64,000 nucleotides of DNA. It comes from Marinomonas phaeophyticola. GTDB taxonomy: Bacteria; Pseudomonadota; Gammaproteobacteria; Pseudomonadales; Marinomonadaceae. This document shows positions 46,311 through 54,250 of the stretch, piece after piece. The notes beneath the pieces are model-generated. The model had not been told where the DNA came from. It saw only the letters and a list, made by a program, of their open reading frames with translations, and did not search any database. Positions within the stretch are counted from its first letter, which is position 1. Each line of letters opens with the position of its first letter. The position numbers were made by a program, and so were the translations under genes. The stretch covers positions 310,001-374,000 of the forward strand of contig NZ_JAPUBN010000013.1 of assembly GCF_026966905.1 (NCBI RefSeq), given 5' to 3'.

Positions 46311-46594
46311 ATGTCACGAATCTATAAAAAATACCATTCTATAAACTCAATCTCTGTATCGAACATCGCTTTTGGCGGTGGCGGCGGTGGCGGCGGTGGT
46401 GGCAGCAGCAGTCGCGAATATTCAGCCACACCAGTATCATCCTTTTACTCAGATATTGACTCTGATTGCCTTTGGGGGGAGCGGGTGCTGTAGTGGCAAC
46501 GGCTGCGGCAACGGCGGCACCAAGCCCTATAACAGTTGCGGCCGCCGCTATTGCATGGGGAAATGCGATAGACCAATGTTCCGGAGATAATTAA
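46311..46594 (+). CDS. Candidate small bacteriocin precursor (class II-like), with a homopolymer frameshift
   Basis: ATG 46311 follows AAAGGAG. The first 55 residues are basic at the N-terminus, then SISVSNIAF, ten glycines in a row, SSSREYS and DIDSDCLWG. In this frame a stop follows at once. Adding one G to the six-G run at 46474-46479 continues as GAGAVVATAAATAA and ends with AWGNAIDQCSGDN at 46594. The rebuilt 94-residue peptide has a polar leader-like part, a Gly block and an Ala/Gly/Val-rich helical tail with two Cys, resembling class II bacteriocins. A strong terminator follows and then a small membrane protein gene. There is no maturation or export gene nearby, so the call is tentative. 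Confidence 0.4.
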
Positions 46595-46599
46595 ATTTA

Positions 46600-46636
46600 T
46601 ACCGTCTTACCTTCAAAGTAAGACGGTATTTTTTGG
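46600..46636 (+). terminator. Strong intrinsic terminator after the bacteriocin-like gene
   Basis: TACCGTCTTAC and GTAAGACGGTA form a perfect 11-bp stem with loop CTTCAAA, followed by TTTTTT. It begins 5 bases after the stop of the restored frame, not the unrepaired one, which supports the repair. Confidence 0.9.
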
Positions 46637-46644
46637 TATGAAAA

Positions 46645-46838
46645 ATGAAATTAAAAATTAGCTATTACGTAATATTTGTTTTGTCTTCTGTCGGTGTTTT
46701 TTTCAAGGACTATTTGAATATGATTCACCTGTTCTTTTAATTATAATGATTTATTTTGGAATAAAAATATCAGATTTAGAAAAAATAAATGACCGATTAA
46801 CGAAATTAGAAAAAAACATGAGAAATGATATAAAGTAA
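46645..46838 (+). CDS. Candidate immunity-like small membrane protein, with a homopolymer frameshift
   Basis: From ATG 46645: a hydrophobic segment (SYYVIFVLSSVGVFF), then with one T added to the seven-T run at 46697-46703 the frame continues GLFEYDSPVLLIIMIYFGIK and a charged coiled-coil-like tail (LEKINDRLTKLEKNM) to TAA at 46836-46838. The rebuilt protein is 64 residues with two membrane segments. Small membrane proteins just after a bacteriocin gene are commonly its immunity protein. Without the base, the frame stops after 31 residues. The ribosome site is weak. Confidence 0.35.
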
Positions 46839-46906
46839 TAAAATCTTTATTCAATTATCTAATGAACTGGTTTTCTTAATTTTGTATTTTAAATATTTTC
46901 CAGTAA

Positions 46907-47050
46907 GTGTTGGGTGATATTGGGTCTTTGTTGAGTTTTTTAAAGAAAGTGGTGGATAGTGTGAAAGACAGCGCTGGAAAAGGAACTCCCCAAGCCACCC
47001 ATATGCCTAATCTCTATATTTCAATTGGTTACGATTTTTCATTCGAATGA
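46907..47050 (+). other. Weak small open frame (47 codons)
   Basis: A GTG-started frame reads LGDIGSLLSFLKKVVDSVKD and ends GYDFSFE. It is protein-like in composition but has no Shine-Dalgarno, and I cannot link it to a family. The rest of 46840-47260 shows no gene. Confidence 0.2.
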
Positions 47051-47260
47051 CCCAGTAAAATGCATTGCCAATATTTTGAAATTAAATTGAACCGTATTTT
47101 GTACACGTATTCATTTTCAAGCTGAAGTATGTCATCGATTCCTCAAAATAAAACCTTATGATCGGTATTTTTGGTTTGGAGTTTGGTGCGCTTTGTTGGT
47201 TTAATGAGGTACACCACCTTATGGTAGACGGTATGATTTTTATTGGAATAGGCCGCTTTT

Positions 47261-47776
47261 ATGACAATATCATTTGACACTCAGAGGCTGAAAGTAGAGG
47301 AAATTTCAGGTGAGTTACGCTGGACGGACCAGTCGGTTCTACTTGAAAAGATACCTAGTATTCTAACGTCATTAGTCGTTGAAAACCTACCTCCATATTT
47401 ACATGACATTACTTCTAGCGAGTCGGCAGAAATTTGGCTTGACCGAATGTTGTTGGAGAGTCGGCTTCTTCAAGTGAAATCTAAGCAGCACGAGTTAATT
47501 GGTTTTCTGTTCGCCTATGTAGAAAATGGCAGCGATGCACATATCGGTTATTTACTCTCTAAAGAAAATTGGGGAAAAGGGCTGGCGAGTGAGTTATTGC
47601 AAAGCTTTATCGAAGAGGTGGCTAAGACTGAGCCGTGGTCAAAGCTTATTGGTGGTGTTGAAAAAGCAAATGTTGTATCCGCTAACTTACTTAAAAAGTT
47701 AGGTTTTGTAGAGCAACCCATAAATGAAAATAGTGTGGTTTTCTATGAATATACGATTTCCAGACAACCATCATGA
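47261..47776 (+). CDS. GNAT-family acetyltransferase
   Basis: The 171-residue protein has RLKVEEISGELRW at the N-terminus, a mid-region ELIGFLFAYVENGSDAHIGYLLS, and the acetyl-CoA-binding loop ENWGKGLASELLQSFIEEV. The C-terminal ANVVSANLLKKLGFVEQ is typical of RimJ/RimL-like GNATs. It acetylates an unknown small molecule or peptide. The gene stands alone at the edge of the accessory block. Confidence 0.85.
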   Translation: MTISFDTQRLKVEEISGELRWTDQSVLLEKIPSILTSLVVENLPPYLHDITSSESAEIWLDRMLLESRLLQVKSKQHELIGFLFAYVENGSDAHIGYLLSKENWGKGLASELLQSFIEEVAKTEPWSKLIGGVEKANVVSANLLKKLGFVEQPINENSVVFYEYTISRQPS

Positions 47777-47818
47777 TCACTCACCATGTCCCCCATCCCT
47801 ATAGGACAGGTTGAAGGA

Positions 47819-49411
47819 TTATGTCTGTATTCGATTTCGACCTGTTTGTTTAGCGCGATACATTTTCTGGTCTATTTCTACCAAAATACTTTCTAAAGAG
47901 TGGTTGATGGTAAATTCTGATAGCCCGAGACTAACAGTAACGTTAATTTGCAAGGGAAAAGTGTGTGAGTGAATCGCTAAAAATACATTTTCAGCGATGG
48001 TTAGTGCCATTTTTTGATCTGTATTTGGGCATACGATAACAAATTCTTCACCACCCCATCGTCCTAATGTGTCTGTTTTGCGAATCGTTGTTTTAATGAC
48101 TTGAGCAAGCTTCACTAGCACCTGATCACCCACTTCGTGCCCGAACGAATCATTCACTCGCTTAAAGTGGTCTATATCAAACATAAGTACACTAAAGGGA
48201 CGATGTTTTCGCTGATAAAGGCTGACTTCCGCATGAAGTACTTCCATCATTTTGCGACGGTTTGCTATCGATGTTAACTGATCCGTATGAGAGATCGTAC
48301 TGAGCAAGGCGTTTTTGTCTTTCAACTCAATGTTTTTCTGAATCAATGCTTTTTCAGTGAGCTTTTCAATGGCTTCCGAGATCTTACCTATTTCGTTGTT
48401 AGGGAAAACGTATTTGTCTAATTCATCTTTTCCTTCGGTAATGTCTTGTACCCTTTTTTGTAATTTTTTCAGTGGTAAAATCAGGTGTCTACTTAATATA
48501 GAACTCATTAACCAGGTGGTAAAAAGAGACCCTATAACAATCATCAATAAAGTAGATGTAATGGTTTTTACAATCGGTTGGCGAATATCAGACAAATTAA
48601 CTTCAGTAACAACAATCCAGCCTAACTCATCAATACGATTAAAGTGAGCCAATCTTTTCTGTTCTCCATCGCTGTAGGAAAGGCTTCCTGAAGCATGCAT
48701 TTTACCTGGTAAATGAGAAAAAATTTGTTGATGCAGTGTATCGGGGAGCGTTTTATCAGGATGTATCAGTATCTTACCTTCAGTGTCCATAACAAAGTTG
48801 TATATAGTCGGATACTTTTCATCCGGAATGGCCAGCGCTTTAACAATGGCATCCATGCCTGCATCGATGGATATTACACCAACAATCTTGTTACCAGCGT
48901 CTACCAGTGTTTTCCCAAACGAAACCACCCACTTTTTGGAGTTAATGTCTTGGTAAGGGATGCCATCAGACATAAATGGGTGTGATTTTATCGCCGCTTG
49001 ATACCAAGGACGAATAACGGCATTGAAATCTGAGGGGGGAGTGTAATCATTGATCAGTAAAGAGCCGTCTTCATAGCCAGAAAAAATGAAGTGTATGTTA
49101 GGTATTGTGTTTTGCAGTATCTCAAACAGACTTCGGATTTTTTCTTGTGTTTCTTGCTCACGAAAGTGATTATGATCAATACCTGAAGTAGGGCGGCTAG
49201 TGTATTCGACCGCTTTACGTAAGGGAGCAACATAACCATTTATCAGTGTTGTGACAGATCGATTTTTGTTGCGAAGTACTGATTCAGCGTTATCTATCCC
49301 TTGTGTATACAAAAGAGAGGCAATACCGACACTTATAATAACAATGGTTATCAAAGCTAAAGTGGTTGTGATAGAAAAAATTTGGCGATGTAACTTGGAA
49401 AACTGTTTCAT
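47819..49411 (-). CDS. Membrane diguanylate cyclase with periplasmic Cache domain
   Basis: The protein makes cyclic di-GMP from two GTP. Its order is an N-terminal membrane segment (residues about 10-33), a periplasmic dCache-like sensor (about 35-280, with YEDGSLLINDY and VISIDAGMDAIVKAL), a second membrane segment (about 285-305), HAMP, then GGDEF (about 365-525). The active site GRWGGEEFVIV has the GGEEF form, and RKTD five residues before it is an intact inhibitory I-site. The ligand of the Cache domain is unknown. Confidence 0.92.
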   Translation of the reverse strand: MKQFSKLHRQIFSITTTLALITIVIISVGIASLLYTQGIDNAESVLRNKNRSVTTLINGYVAPLRKAVEYTSRPTSGIDHNHFREQETQEKIRSLFEILQNTIPNIHFIFSGYEDGSLLINDYTPPSDFNAVIRPWYQAAIKSHPFMSDGIPYQDINSKKWVVSFGKTLVDAGNKIVGVISIDAGMDAIVKALAIPDEKYPTIYNFVMDTEGKILIHPDKTLPDTLHQQIFSHLPGKMHASGSLSYSDGEQKRLAHFNRIDELGWIVVTEVNLSDIRQPIVKTITSTLLMIVIGSLFTTWLMSSILSRHLILPLKKLQKRVQDITEGKDELDKYVFPNNEIGKISEAIEKLTEKALIQKNIELKDKNALLSTISHTDQLTSIANRRKMMEVLHAEVSLYQRKHRPFSVLMFDIDHFKRVNDSFGHEVGDQVLVKLAQVIKTTIRKTDTLGRWGGEEFVIVCPNTDQKMALTIAENVFLAIHSHTFPLQINVTVSLGLSEFTINHSLESILVEIDQKMYRAKQTGRNRIQT

Positions 49412-50228
49412 ATAGAATGTCGAATAAGCTCGAGTCTCCGCTTCAGAAACGAAGCGCTATTTAGACGGGTTTACGGCGGTAAATTAACCAATCTTGTCAA
49501 GAAAAACTCAATTTGTCCACCTATACTTCGTCAAGGTCGAAGGAGGGCCCATCACTTCATAGATGTTTCTTTGATCAGCGATTATATGAAGTGATAAAGT
49601 TTTTAATCTATATATTTCAATGGCTTATTCTCTTTTTTAGACTGAGGATCGACACAAAATGTAGGGCCAAAATTTATTCAATAATGATAATGACATTGCA
49701 TAAAGAGTGGAGAGGGACATTATCGACTTCCTAGATTTATGCTGTTTTCTATCGATGTGTCTTGAGCAATAGATAGGCCTGTTAGCGTTTAGTCATTTTG
49801 GATTGCAGAGTGCTTCAAAGGGTTGGCTCGTGACATTTTTAATTAAAGGATCCATTTACTTAAATACTTTACGTCAGACACTGGGCGATACTTGAATCTT
49901 TAGATTGCGCCTACAGGCGATAACACTCTCTAGTTGTTTCATCGTTTCTTAGAATAGAATTTGTACTGGTAGGTAATGTAAAAACGTTTTAGTATCGAAG
50001 AATAAGCAATCCCAGAGTGTTTGAATTTAGGAAGTAACGCCCTGTGGTTAAGTGAAAAACACGTATGCTCGTTTTACCGTTCCCTATTTTTTTAATAGTT
50101 TTATAAAAATAGTATTTTTCATGTATTTATAAGAATTTTTTGACGGTTTTTAAGTGTTCTAAACGTGTATACGGATTATGAAAACGTTAGCGGATAAAAA
50201 GTCTTTCTTATAAAAAATTGGAGTACCT
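49412..50228. other. Long intergenic region without a supported gene
   Basis: This 817-base stretch holds only short frames without ribosome sites or family resemblance (the longest at 49513-49734). It may be decayed gene sequence. The part just before 50229 is AT-rich and contains the likely promoter of the GFA-type gene. Confidence 0.5.
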
Positions 50229-50639
50229 ATGAAAGGTCATGGTGAGTGTTTGTGTGGTTCAGTAGTTTTAGAGTTGGAATATACTAGCAGTGAGGTAGCG
50301 GCGTGCCATTGTAGTATGTGTCGCAATTGGGGTGGTGGCCCCATGATGGCAATCGACTGCTCTGATTCTGTAAAAATCTCTGATGAGGCAAATGTCGTAA
50401 GGTATTCATCGTCAGAGTGGGCGGAGAGAGGGTTTTGTAATAAATGCGGAACACATTTATTTTATTACCTTAAACCCGCTAATCAATACCATATTCCTAT
50501 TGGTTTGCTACAAGCAAATAACGATTTCACGTTTACCCACCAAATATTTATCGATGAAAAACCTGAATATTACGACTTTAAAAATGAAACTCACAATATG
50601 ACAGGTGCTGAGGTATTTGCTCATTTTGAAGAAGGGTAG
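50229..50639 (+). CDS. GFA (glutathione-dependent formaldehyde-activating)/CENP-V family protein
   Basis: The 136-residue zinc protein has all zinc-binding cysteines of the fold: ECLCGS, ACHCSMCRNWGGGP and GFCNKCGTHLFY. The C-terminal IDEKPEYYDF matches the family. Most members are called formaldehyde-activating enzymes by annotation, but activity is proven for very few, so only the fold is secure. Confidence 0.88.
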   Translation: MKGHGECLCGSVVLELEYTSSEVAACHCSMCRNWGGGPMMAIDCSDSVKISDEANVVRYSSSEWAERGFCNKCGTHLFYYLKPANQYHIPIGLLQANNDFTFTHQIFIDEKPEYYDFKNETHNMTGAEVFAHFEEG

Positions 50640-50854
50640 GTCGTTGGCATATCATTCCGCGCAGACACACAAAGTTAGGTTATTTCAGAGGGCTAGAATG
50701 AATATATATTTTTATAAATGCGTCTAGAACCTCTATTATTTTGGTGAGAGTACAAGTCAAAGCGACACGACGAAACGAAATAAATCAAACTCAAAGATGA
50801 GGAGGCTTGTGTCATCCTCATCTTTTTCACAGTCGTTATTCTCAGGGTTTTACC

Positions 50855-51334
50855 CTAGCTAGCCATAAATTTTTCAAGCTTAGGTTTTAGCACCAGTGAC
50901 ATCATTAATGCCATGAACAACCCAAAAGGCAGAGCCGCAGTAAAAGCGGGTAGCCATGCGCTGACAAAAGCCGCCGAGCTTGTAAATCCTATTAAATTTA
51001 CCGTGGTACTAGCGGCCAATATTGATTCCATAAAGAGCGCCATGCAAACGCCAGTAATGATTTGATGGAGAATTTTATGACCATTAGGTAGAGCCCATTT
51101 AAGGAATTTACCAATGAGGCTCATAAACACTAAGCCAATCGGAGCCATGACCAAGGCGGCAATAGCAAATGAAGAAAACCAGTCAATCCAGAAGCTTTCT
51201 CTGAAACCTACATTCATGTAAGTCATGATCCCAGTTAAAGAACCAATAACAAAGCTTATGAGACAGGCTAATATGAGTATTTTTTGGTACAGGGGATGTT
51301 TCGGTGCATTCATTTTTATGACGGTATCTGACAT
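50855..51334 (-). CDS. DUF2798 membrane protein
   Basis: The 159-residue protein has two DUF2798 units, each of two membrane helices: ILACLISFVIGSLTGIMTYMN with FAIAALVMAPIGLVFMSLIG, and ITGVCMALFMESILAASTTV with FTAALPFGLFMALMMSLVL. DUF2798 genes often sit beside MarR regulators. It is divergent from the marR gene and shares its palindromic operators. Function unknown; transport or stress relief is a guess. Confidence 0.8.
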   Translation of the reverse strand: MSDTVIKMNAPKHPLYQKILILACLISFVIGSLTGIMTYMNVGFRESFWIDWFSSFAIAALVMAPIGLVFMSLIGKFLKWALPNGHKILHQIITGVCMALFMESILAASTTVNLIGFTSSAAFVSAWLPAFTAALPFGLFMALMMSLVLKPKLEKFMAS

Positions 51335-51372
51335 GGGTTTTTCCTCTAAATCTTGAACTTGCTTGCTAGTTA

Positions 51373-51415
51373 GTTGATAATGACAACTATAATAAGAGTG
51401 GTTGACATTGTCAAC
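51373..51415. promoter_or_regulatory. Two MarR-type operator palindromes
   Basis: GTTGACATTGTCAAC (51401-51415) is a perfect 15-bp inverted repeat. GTTGATAATGACAAC (51373-51387) is a close relative, 28 bases away. Both lie between the divergent DUF2798 and MarR genes, so MarR likely represses both by binding them. Confidence 0.7.
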
Positions 51416-51438
51416 TACTATAATTTGAGGATTGTACT

Positions 51439-51867
51439 ATGTTCAATGCCATCACTATCGAGGCGACTTTTCATTTAGCCCACGCCATTAAGCAACAACT
51501 TAGCAGTTTGCTGGAAAACCAAGACCTTGGAGTTGCGTCCATGCACGTACGGGTCTTAAAGGTTATAGGTAAATCAAATGCTTCTACGGCAATGGATATT
51601 GCAGGGCTTTTTAAACGTGACAAAGCGCAGATTACTCGCTTAATTAATCAGCTTATTGATCAAGGACTTGTGCAAAAGAAGCCGAATCCTGACGACAAAC
51701 GAAGTCAACTTCTGGCACTGACCTCTGCTGGTCAAGCATTACAGGAAATATTACGCACTCTCTCTGATGAGATGGAAAGTAAAATGACCCAGGGCATTGA
51801 GGCGGAGGATCTAGCGACTTTTACTAGGGTTGCTCAGAAGATGACAAGAAACCTCGAAAATTCGTAA
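51439..51867 (+). CDS. MarR-family transcriptional regulator
   Basis: The 142-residue protein has a winged-helix core: VLKVIGKSNASTAMDIAGLF, DKAQITRLINQLIDQGLVQ, and the wing KKPNPDDKRSQLLALTSAGQ. It likely responds to a small phenolic or oxidising signal, as in the family. It controls itself and the divergent DUF2798 gene via the palindromes just upstream. Confidence 0.9.
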   Translation: MFNAITIEATFHLAHAIKQQLSSLLENQDLGVASMHVRVLKVIGKSNASTAMDIAGLFKRDKAQITRLINQLIDQGLVQKKPNPDDKRSQLLALTSAGQALQEILRTLSDEMESKMTQGIEAEDLATFTRVAQKMTRNLENS

Positions 51868-51960
51868 ATGCATGGGAATTATAGGGTTAAACGAGTTATT
51901 CTAAAATCTCACTCAGTGTATTTTACTAACAATTCATCCCCCTAATTACGGAGATTTCAT

Positions 51961-52344
51961 ATGGTACACGATCTACAATTGAATAAAGAAAATGCTGTGG
52001 CATTTTACCGGACCGCCTATTTAGGTAATCCATCTAAGGCTGTTGAAATGTATGTTGGAGAGGAGTACATACAGCACAACCCTGTAGTCGGTGATGGGAA
52101 GAGAGCATTTATTGACTACTTCGATGAAATGGCCCGAGATTATCCTAATAAATCAATAGAATTTGTGCGGGTCATTGCAGAGGGTGATCTTGTTGCTCTT
52201 CATACACATCAAACTTGGCCAGGAAATGATCAGTATGTCACGATGGACTTTTTTCGTTTTGATACGAATGGAAAAATAGTTGAGCACTGGGATTCAATAC
52301 AAGAAGTGCCAAGTGAATCAAAGAATGGCAACCCAATGTTCTAA
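51961..52344 (+). CDS. SnoaL-like / NTF2-fold protein
   Basis: The 127-residue protein has YIQHNPVVGDGKRAFIDYF, VRVIAEGDLVALHTHQTW and FRFDTNGKIVEHWDSIQEVP, the pattern of SnoaL-like polyketide-cyclase-type proteins found widely in bacteria. A catalytic role is not established for this branch. It is about 95 bases downstream of marR, possibly in its operon. Confidence 0.85.
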   Translation: MVHDLQLNKENAVAFYRTAYLGNPSKAVEMYVGEEYIQHNPVVGDGKRAFIDYFDEMARDYPNKSIEFVRVIAEGDLVALHTHQTWPGNDQYVTMDFFRFDTNGKIVEHWDSIQEVPSESKNGNPMF

Positions 52345-52690
52345 GCATATACATAGTAAGGCGAATTGTTGCTCAAGTTCATTTTTTGCGGACTTACCGC
52401 TATGCGAGTTATATCATTATTAATAAGATACTCATAATATGAAAGGGGTCAGAATGCTTAAAACGTAATCCCGTCTGATTTTATAGCACCTTAGTGATTT
52501 AGGTCTCTTTCTTCAAAATCGTAAGTCTTTTAGTATCGATATCTATACAATCTCTCCTTAATTCTTGCTTATTTCTACAACATTTCTGACTTAATCTTAC
52601 CTGCGTTTGACTATATGATACGACACCAAATTATGGCGTGATTGTCATGTCGCAATTTAGTTATATTAATCGATTTATGAGAGCGCTTTT
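52345..52690. other. Intergenic region before opgG
   Basis: This 346-base stretch contains the degenerate fragment AAAGGGGTCAGAATGC (52441-52456), resembling mobile-element ends seen elsewhere in the window. No gene is evident. The opgG promoter must lie here, but I see no unambiguous boxes. Confidence 0.4.
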
Positions 52691-54250
52691 TTGAAATCAT
52701 TCTTTACTTCCTTGTCCTATTTTTCTCCAAAACCGTTAGTGTTACTAAAGGTGTCTGTTTTGGCATCTTTGCTTATAAATACATTTGGTATGGTCTATGC
52801 TCAACAAGACATGGATTCGAAAGACTATATTTTTTCTCACCAGACAGTGATTGATTTAGCGAAAGACCTGTCCTTATCGCCTATGTTGCCCGCTGAAAAA
52901 GCGCCCAAAACTTTGATTAATATGGATTATTCCACGTACCGACAGATTAATTATCAGCAGAATCAGGCGGTTTGGGGAAATACCCCGACAAAATTTTCAG
53001 TGCAATTGTTTGCTCCGGGCTTTTTATTCCAAGACTTAGTGTCAATTGATGTGGTTGAGAATGGACGCGCTTTTCCTTTAAGTGTGTCATCTAACTCTTT
53101 TATTACGCCAAACGAAGAAATTAGTGAATTGATTTCAAAAGTCGGAAAGTATGCTGGGTTGCGTTTGCATTATCCGATAAATAACGCCGAACGTAATGAT
53201 GAGTTTGTGGTGTTTCAAGGCGCGAGCTATTTTAGAGCCGTATCGAAGGGGCAGTCTTATGGATTGTCTGCACGTGGGCTGGCGGTGGATGTGGCCCAAC
53301 CGAAAGGGGAAGAGTTTCCGATGTTCAAGCAGTTTTGGATTGAAAGACCGTCTTCGAGTCAGGAGGCAATTGTTGTTCATGCATTGCTGGATAGTAAAAG
53401 CATAACGGGAGCCTATCGCTTTGGTATATACCCTGGGAAGCCAACTCGTATCGAGGTAAAAACAACGCTTTTTCCAAGAGTGGATTTAAAGCATATTGGG
53501 ATAGCGCCATTAACGTCAATGTTTATGCATAACCGTGCTCTTGATGTTCCTGACTTCCCTGATTATCGACCAGCAGTCCATGATTCCGAAGGGCTGCAAA
53601 TATTAACCAGTAAAGATGAAATGATTTGGCGTCCTTTAAATAATCCAAAAACCTTACAAGTCAGTGCATTTAGTGACATTTCACCAAAAGGATTTGGCTT
53701 AATTCAACGTCACCGGAATTTTGAGGATTATCAGGATTTAGAAGCCCGTTACGATACTCGTCCATCTGCCTGGGTTAAACCGGTTAATGATTGGGGGGAG
53801 GGGCACATCGAATTAGTGGAAATCCCTTCTGATGCAGAAACGAACGATAACATTGTGGCGTTTTGGCAACCTAAAGATGGATTGAAAAAGGATCAACTTT
53901 ATACGTACCAATATTTAATGACGTGGTCCAACGACACGCCTGTATCCATGGATGTACCAAGGACGGTTCGCAGTGCCAAAGGGGCTAAAATATTCACCGA
54001 TCTCCCAGAAGTGGTGATTGATTACAATAAAATGGCGGATATAGATATTGATGAATTGGCGCTAGATACCTATATTAGTAAAGGTAAAATAGTGGAAGCT
54101 ATAGTACTTAAGAATCCTAATAATAGAGGGGTTAGAGTATTTGTTACTTTTGATCCTGAAGAGGCTAAGCTGGCCGAATTAAGAATACAATTGAAACAGG
54201 GTGAGGTCGCCGCCGCGCCAACGTGGTTGTATCGTTGGATAAAGGAATGA
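52691..54250 (+). CDS. opgG: Periplasmic glucan biosynthesis protein OpgG
   Basis: OpgG (MdoG) works in the periplasm on the linear beta-glucan backbone of osmoregulated periplasmic glucans. The N-terminal part is a signal peptide (cleavage near MVYA-QQ, residue 36). Then comes the MdoG domain: YRQINYQQNQAVWG, FQLFAPGFLF-like strands, GASYFRAVSKGQSYGLSARGLAVD and FGLIQRHRNFEDYQDLEARYDTRPSAWV, and a C-terminal Ig-like domain. The start shown is TTG 52691. An ATG at 52677 would join in frame if the six-T run at 52687-52692 had one more T, so the true start is uncertain. Confidence 0.93.
   Translation: MKSFFTSLSYFSPKPLVLLKVSVLASLLINTFGMVYAQQDMDSKDYIFSHQTVIDLAKDLSLSPMLPAEKAPKTLINMDYSTYRQINYQQNQAVWGNTPTKFSVQLFAPGFLFQDLVSIDVVENGRAFPLSVSSNSFITPNEEISELISKVGKYAGLRLHYPINNAERNDEFVVFQGASYFRAVSKGQSYGLSARGLAVDVAQPKGEEFPMFKQFWIERPSSSQEAIVVHALLDSKSITGAYRFGIYPGKPTRIEVKTTLFPRVDLKHIGIAPLTSMFMHNRALDVPDFPDYRPAVHDSEGLQILTSKDEMIWRPLNNPKTLQVSAFSDISPKGFGLIQRHRNFEDYQDLEARYDTRPSAWVKPVNDWGEGHIELVEIPSDAETNDNIVAFWQPKDGLKKDQLYTYQYLMTWSNDTPVSMDVPRTVRSAKGAKIFTDLPEVVIDYNKMADIDIDELALDTYISKGKIVEAIVLKNPNNRGVRVFVTFDPEEAKLAELRIQLKQGEVAAAPTWLYRWIKE

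Noticed and set aside
46372-46590. Second + frame over the bacteriocin-like gene (Cys-rich FGGSGCCSGNGCGNGG tail)
   Set aside because: It is Cys/Gly-rich and tempting as a microcin B17-like core, but it has no ribosome site. The other frame gives a natural Ala-rich tail and a stop just before the terminator. I cannot fully exclude it.
49670-49705. Fur box near AATAATGATAATGACATT
   Set aside because: It has only two of three NATAAT units, lies in a gene-poor region and precedes no iron gene.
49513-49734. 73-codon frame in the 49.4-50.2 kb gap
   Set aside because: No ribosome site, no family resemblance, and its composition is that of noncoding sequence.
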